A stretch of DNA of 46,713 nucleotides, from NCBI GenBank assembly GCA_031552535.1, contig JAVBMJ010000003.1, forward strand, positions 1 through 46,713. The letters run 5' to 3'. Of the stretch, positions 42,957 through 46,713 are shown piece after piece. The translations under genes and the position numbers were made by a program. Position 1 is the first letter of the stretch; every line of letters begins with the position of its first letter. The stretch is from JAVBMJ01 sp031552535. GTDB taxonomy: Bacteria; Bacteroidota; Bacteroidia; Bacteroidales; Rikenellaceae. A model generated the notes under the pieces. That model was not told the origin of the DNA, made no database searches, and saw only the letters and a program-made list of their open reading frames with translations.

Positions 42957-45629
42957 TCAGAGGTTAAGGACCTTTTTAATCTCGCTGAGCTTGTTGAGCG
43001 CCTCGAGCGGGGTCAGGGAGTTTATGTCCAGGCCGCGTATCTCGTCACGTATCTGTTTGAGCACGGGGTCGTCGAGTTGGAATATGCTAAGCTGCATGTT
43101 GTCGTGTCCCGATGCGCCCTGGCGTGCACCCCGCGGGGCGGTTCCCCGGACTTTCGGCACATCGGCGCGTGAAGACCTGGCGTCACCGCCGGCTTCCATA
43201 GCCTGGCGCGACGCCTCCAGGTCGTGCAGTATCTCTGCAGCCCGCTTGACGATAGTTTGCGGCATACCTGCCATGCGCGCGACGTGTATCCCGAAAGAGT
43301 GCTCCGTGCCTCCGCGCTCCAACTTGCGGAGAAATACGATATTGCGGTCGAGTTCGCGTACCGATACGTTGTAGTTCTTAACCCTGGGAAAAAGTTCCTC
43401 CATCTGGTTGAGTTCATGATAGTGGGTGGCGAAAAGCGTCTTGGCTTTAGCTTTCGGGTGGTTGTGGATATACTCCACCATTGCCCAGGCTATCGAGATG
43501 CCGTCATAAGTGCTCGTTCCACGGCCTATCTCGTCCATCAGTATCAGGCTGCGCGGCGAGAGGTTGTTGAGTATGTTAGCCGATTCCAGCATCTCGACCA
43601 TGAACGTCGATTCGCCCTGCGTAATGTTGTCCGATGCCCCGACTCTGGTGAATATCCTGTCGACAAGGCCGATCCGGGCCGACGACGCCGGAACGAAACT
43701 GCCCATCTGGGCCATAAGCACAATAAGGGCGCTCTGGCGCAGCAGGGCCGACTTACCCGACATGTTGGGACCCGTTATGACCATGACCTGTTGTTGTTGG
43801 GTGTCGAGATAAAGGTCGTTGGGAACATACTGGTCGCCTACGGGAAGCATGGTCTCTATAACCGGGTGGCGCCCGTTGCGGATGTCTATCGCAAAACCCT
43901 CGTCGAGTTCGGGGCGGCAATAGTTGCGCTGGGCAGCCATACGCGCAAACGACAACAGGCAATCGATTTCAGCCACAGCCGCCGCCGTGCGTTGCATGGG
44001 GCGAAGATTGTCGCACAGAAAAGCGATCAACTGGCCGTACAGTTTCGTTTCGATTGCTATGATCTTCTCCTCGGCTCCCAATATCTTCTCTTCGTATTCC
44101 TTCAGTTCGGCTGTAATGTAACGTTCGGCGTCTTTTACCGTCTGCTTGCGTATCCACCCTTCGGGAACCTTATCCTTATGTGTGTTACGAACTTCGATAT
44201 AGTAGCCGAATACCGAATTGAAACTCACTTTGAGCGATGGGATGCCCGTTATTTCGCTTTCGCGTTGCTGGATCATAGCAATCACTTCCTTGCCGCCACG
44301 CGCTATCCGCCGCAGGTCGTCGAGTTCCATGTCAACCCCCTGGGCGATTACGCCTCCCTTTACGAGCTGGTTCGAAGGGTCGGGAAATATGTCGTGCTCT
44401 ATCCTTGAACACACCGCATCGCAGGTGTCGAGTCCTGATGCCTGGTCCGACAACACCTCTGAACCAACCCCTTCCAATACTCCCCTGAGCCGTCCCACAG
44501 CTCTCAATCCCGAAGCGAGTTGCACTACTTCGCGCGGTGCCGCACGAAACGATGCGACCCGCGCCAAAATACGTTCCATGTCTCCCACCGCCGATATTTC
44601 AGCAGAGGCCCCGGCGCACAGTTGGGTATCGCCATGCATGGCTTCCACCACATCGGCCCGGCGATTTATCTGCACTATATCTTTTATTGGCAGCGATATC
44701 CACCGTCTCAGCAATCGTGCGCCCATGGGTGACGACGTGCGGTCGACGGTCTCTGCAAAGCCGCCGCGCGACGATCCCGAACCGGTCGAAAAAAGTTCCA
44801 GATTACGGGCCGTGTAACGGTCGACCCACACGTATTTATCCTCATCGAGGCGCGAGATCGACGAAATGTGGCGTACGTCCTTATGTTCGGTGAATTCAAG
44901 GTAATAAAGTACCGCGCCAGCTGCCGATACCGCGTTATCCATCGAATCTATGCCGTACCCCTTCAACGACTTGGTACCGAAATGCTTACACAGTCTTTCG
45001 CGGTTGGCGTCGCGGGCGAACACCCACTCGTCGAGGCGGTAGGTGTAATGTTTTGTGCCGAACGTGGCTTTGAAAAGTCCTTCGCTGTCGCGCGAGAAGA
45101 GTATCTCTTTCGGCGACAGGTTAGCCATCAGCTTGTCTATGTAGTCGTTGTTGCCTTCCGCCGCAAGGAACTCGCCCGTCGACAGGTCGAGGAACGCCGC
45201 TCCGGTCGAACTCTTCCCGAACGATACGGCGGCCAGGAAATTATTCGATTTCGACGCCAATACATTGTCATTTAGCGCTGTTCCCGGGGTAACCAACTCG
45301 GTGACTCCGCGTTTTACGATGGTCTTTACCGTCTTGGGGTCTTCGAGTTGTTCGCATATCGCCACGCGCTGGCCTGCGCGGACCAGTTTCGGGAGGTAGG
45401 TATCGAGCGCATGGTGCGGAAATCCTGCCAGTTCGACGAAGCTTGCCGCTCCGTTAGCCCGCCGCGTGAGAGTTATACCCAATATGGAGCTCGATTTTAT
45501 CGCATCGTCACCGAACGTTTCGTAAAAGTCGCCAACCCGGAACAGCAGTATCGCGTCGGGGTGCACCGCCTTGATGCTGTAATACTGCTTCATCAGCGGT
45601 GTCTGTACATATTTCGCCTGGCCGTTCAC
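42957..45629 (-). CDS. mutS: DNA mismatch repair protein MutS
   Basis: An 890-residue MutS1. The mismatch-sensing Phe-x-Glu is Phe35-Tyr36-Glu37 (RVGDFYETFGDDA). Domains follow in the usual order: mismatch-binding, connector, lever (with the clamp inserted) and the ATPase at the C-terminal third. There Walker A is GPNMSGKS, and the DEIGRGTSTYDG motif and ATHYHEL are present. The C-terminal tail LTPLEALNKLSEIKKVLN is the typical short dimer helix. Length fits the family (about 850-890). A -7 box lies at 45656-45663. Confidence 0.97.
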   Translation of the reverse strand: MNGQAKYVQTPLMKQYYSIKAVHPDAILLFRVGDFYETFGDDAIKSSSILGITLTRRANGAASFVELAGFPHHALDTYLPKLVRAGQRVAICEQLEDPKTVKTIVKRGVTELVTPGTALNDNVLASKSNNFLAAVSFGKSSTGAAFLDLSTGEFLAAEGNNDYIDKLMANLSPKEILFSRDSEGLFKATFGTKHYTYRLDEWVFARDANRERLCKHFGTKSLKGYGIDSMDNAVSAAGAVLYYLEFTEHKDVRHISSISRLDEDKYVWVDRYTARNLELFSTGSGSSRGGFAETVDRTSSPMGARLLRRWISLPIKDIVQINRRADVVEAMHGDTQLCAGASAEISAVGDMERILARVASFRAAPREVVQLASGLRAVGRLRGVLEGVGSEVLSDQASGLDTCDAVCSRIEHDIFPDPSNQLVKGGVIAQGVDMELDDLRRIARGGKEVIAMIQQRESEITGIPSLKVSFNSVFGYYIEVRNTHKDKVPEGWIRKQTVKDAERYITAELKEYEEKILGAEEKIIAIETKLYGQLIAFLCDNLRPMQRTAAAVAEIDCLLSFARMAAQRNYCRPELDEGFAIDIRNGRHPVIETMLPVGDQYVPNDLYLDTQQQQVMVITGPNMSGKSALLRQSALIVLMAQMGSFVPASSARIGLVDRIFTRVGASDNITQGESTFMVEMLESANILNNLSPRSLILMDEIGRGTSTYDGISIAWAMVEYIHNHPKAKAKTLFATHYHELNQMEELFPRVKNYNVSVRELDRNIVFLRKLERGGTEHSFGIHVARMAGMPQTIVKRAAEILHDLEASRQAMEAGGDARSSRADVPKVRGTAPRGARQGASGHDNMQLSIFQLDDPVLKQIRDEIRGLDINSLTPLEALNKLSEIKKVLNL

Positions 45630-45655
45630 TGCAATCTATGTTTTATTATGGAAAG

Positions 45656-45663
45656 CAAAGGTA
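45656..45663 (-). promoter_or_regulatory. -7 box of mutS
   Basis: The minus strand reads TACCTTTG, matching TAnnTTTG, 27 bases upstream of the mutS start. No TTG was seen at -33. Confidence 0.55.
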
Positions 45664-45821
45664 CGTTTTTCCCTCCGGTTTTTCACCCGGTCCGGCGATT
45701 TTTTGCGATGGAAGAAGTGTGTGGCGGTTTTCATCGGCCCTTCGGGACCGTGATATTACCGATGTGGCAAATAAAACGGATTCTTAACATTATTCACAGC
45801 TACGGGGGAGGCAAAAAGGGT

Positions 45822-45829
45822 TAACTTTG
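45822..45829 (+). promoter_or_regulatory. -7 box of the HAD hydrolase gene
   Basis: TAACTTTG matches TAnnTTTG, 33 bases upstream of the start at 45863. No -33 TTG was found. Confidence 0.5.
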
Positions 45830-45862
45830 CGGACGGTTAGTTCTTTTTAATGAATTGCAGAT

Positions 45863-46525
45863 ATGATAAAAGGGGTGATTTTCGATATGGACGGGGTGCT
45901 GGTCGACAACCGGGATGCGCACGTGGAGGCTTTCAGGGAGTTCTGCAGGCGTAACGGAATCGAGCTTGCGGAAGATAAACTGATGGAGATATTCGGGCGC
46001 GGCAACGACGAGATAATACCGGCACTGTTTGACCGTGGCCTTGTCGAGAGCCGCGGAGTGCAATCGCTCGCCAGCGAAAAGGAGGCTGTCTACCGCGAGA
46101 TATACGCCTCGTCGATAGAACCGGTCAAAGGGTTGACCACATTTTTGGAAGGGCTCAAAACGGCAGGCTATAAAATAGCCGTAGGTTCGTCGGGGTGTAG
46201 CGAGAATGTCGGCTTCGTACTCGAAAAATGCGATATAGTCGGCTGTTTCGATGCCATTGTAAACGGGGAGATGGTGACCCATTGCAAGCCTGATCCGGAG
46301 ATATTCCTTCTGGCGGCCCGGCTTTTGGGTATTACCCCTGATGAATGTCTTGTTTTTGAAGATTCGTTCTCGGGTATCGAGGCGGCCTGCCGTGCCGGGA
46401 TGCAGGTGGTGGCTGTGGCGACTACTTTCACCCGTGCGGAGCTGACGGCCAGGATCCCGGGTATAACGGTGATAGACGATTTTACACAGGTCGCACCGGA
46501 GTATCTGGCAGCCATCGGCAGATGA
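45863..46525 (+). CDS. HAD-superfamily hydrolase, beta-phosphoglucomutase-like
   Basis: A 220-residue protein with the four HAD motifs. Motif I is FDMDGVLVD (nucleophile and acid/base Asp), motif II is VGSSG, motif III is the Lys in CKPDPE, and motif IV is FEDSFSGI. The helical cap (residues 15-85) fits the C1-capped beta-phosphoglucomutase or phosphatase subgroup. Substrates of such proteins are sugar phosphates and are hard to assign from sequence. The gene diverges from mutS, with its own -7 box. Confidence 0.9.
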   Translation: MIKGVIFDMDGVLVDNRDAHVEAFREFCRRNGIELAEDKLMEIFGRGNDEIIPALFDRGLVESRGVQSLASEKEAVYREIYASSIEPVKGLTTFLEGLKTAGYKIAVGSSGCSENVGFVLEKCDIVGCFDAIVNGEMVTHCKPDPEIFLLAARLLGITPDECLVFEDSFSGIEAACRAGMQVVAVATTFTRAELTARIPGITVIDDFTQVAPEYLAAIGR

Positions 46526-46538
46526 CGAAAATCTGTGA

Positions 46539-46557
46539 CATGGCATAATTTGCCATG
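46539..46557. terminator. Weak hairpin after the HAD gene
   Basis: CATGGCA, loop TAATT, TGCCATG. A 7-bp perfect stem 14 bases past the stop, without a clear T-run, so termination is only possible. Confidence 0.35.
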
Positions 46558-46578
46558 GGAATGGATGCAATTATTTCA

Positions 46579-46713
46579 TTAGTGTCCACTAAAAATTCAT
46601 AAAAGTTCTTTGAAATAGTTGAAGTTCAATTTGTTACAAGAGTTTTTCGAGTCAACGGATTTAAAATTAGTTTTGCGGTCAGAATCAGACCGTTATGCAA
46701 AAGGATAAGTACG
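46579..46713 (+). mobile_element. Probable left end of an insertion sequence
   Basis: TTAGTG-TC-CACTAA (46579-46592) is a terminal-repeat-like palindrome. It is followed by an AT-rich leader unlike the neighbouring DNA, a -7 box (TAGTTTTG, 46668-46675) and an ORF start. This layout fits the left end of an IS, possibly of the IS4 group, cut by the window edge. The other end is not visible, so the boundary is a guess. Confidence 0.4.
46695..46713 (+). CDS. Start of a probable transposase gene (truncated by window edge)
   Basis: Only ATG and five more codons are visible: MQKDKY. This start resembles that of DUF4372-containing IS4-type transposases of Bacteroidota, and the leader with a -7 box upstream fits. 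Too short for a firm call. Confidence 0.35.

Noticed and set aside
43224..44408. A plus-strand open frame of 394 codons opposite mutS
   Set aside because: Antisense to clearly conserved MutS sequence, including near the ATPase motifs; no promoter or motif of its own.

Overview
The window looks like a chromosomal segment of a Bacteroidota bacterium, most likely order Bacteroidales. Three things support this. Putative promoters follow the Bacteroidota pattern (TTG, about 19-20 bases, then TAnnTTTG). There is a large outer-membrane TonB-dependent receptor with a carboxypeptidase-regulatory-like N-terminal domain. FeoA is fused to FeoB with a small Cys-rich partner gene beside it. The moderately high G+C and gene content would suit Alistipes or another Rikenellaceae, but that genus-level guess is inference.

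Layout. Positions 1-5486 (minus) hold two consecutive secreted Rhs/YD-repeat proteins; the second runs off the left edge. Positions 5754-9829 (plus) hold two exported DUF3857/transglutaminase-type proteins: the first keeps a Cys-His-Asp triad and the second has lost it. Positions 9878-12593 (minus) are a ferrous-iron module: a FeoA-FeoB fusion and a 57-residue Cys-rich membrane protein. Core genes follow: rpsA, rnz, birA and a Na/Pi cotransporter-family gene.

Positions 18648-36379 form a carbohydrate-utilisation locus and are the most interesting part. An eight-gene minus-strand operon encodes, in transcription order, an Nramp-like transporter, a TIM-barrel sugar isomerase/epimerase, a GH20 enzyme, an (alpha/alpha)6 protein, a NagB-like isomerase, a TonB-dependent receptor, a lyase-like toroid protein and a GH28 enzyme. 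Diverging from it are a GH105 hydrolase, a PL22-type oligogalacturonate lyase lipoprotein and a LacI-family regulator. Four junctions in the operon are ATGA overlaps. The divergent promoter region carries a perfect CG-centred palindrome that overlaps promoter elements, a good candidate LacI operator. No SusD-like gene is present. Several proteins deviate at key residues: the transporter lacks DPGN, GH28 lacks its usual His and Arg, and the NagB-like protein has Asn for a catalytic Asp. I infer a locus for an acidic, possibly hexosamine-containing glycan rather than ordinary pectin.

Positions 36451-46525 are mostly housekeeping: an exported calcineurin-like phosphoesterase, an FAD-dependent dehydrogenase, a DPM1-like glycosyltransferase with pyrC, a small hypothetical protein next to tdk, mutS and a beta-phosphoglucomutase-like HAD hydrolase. 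The right edge probably enters an insertion sequence. I saw no tRNA, rRNA or CRISPR array.
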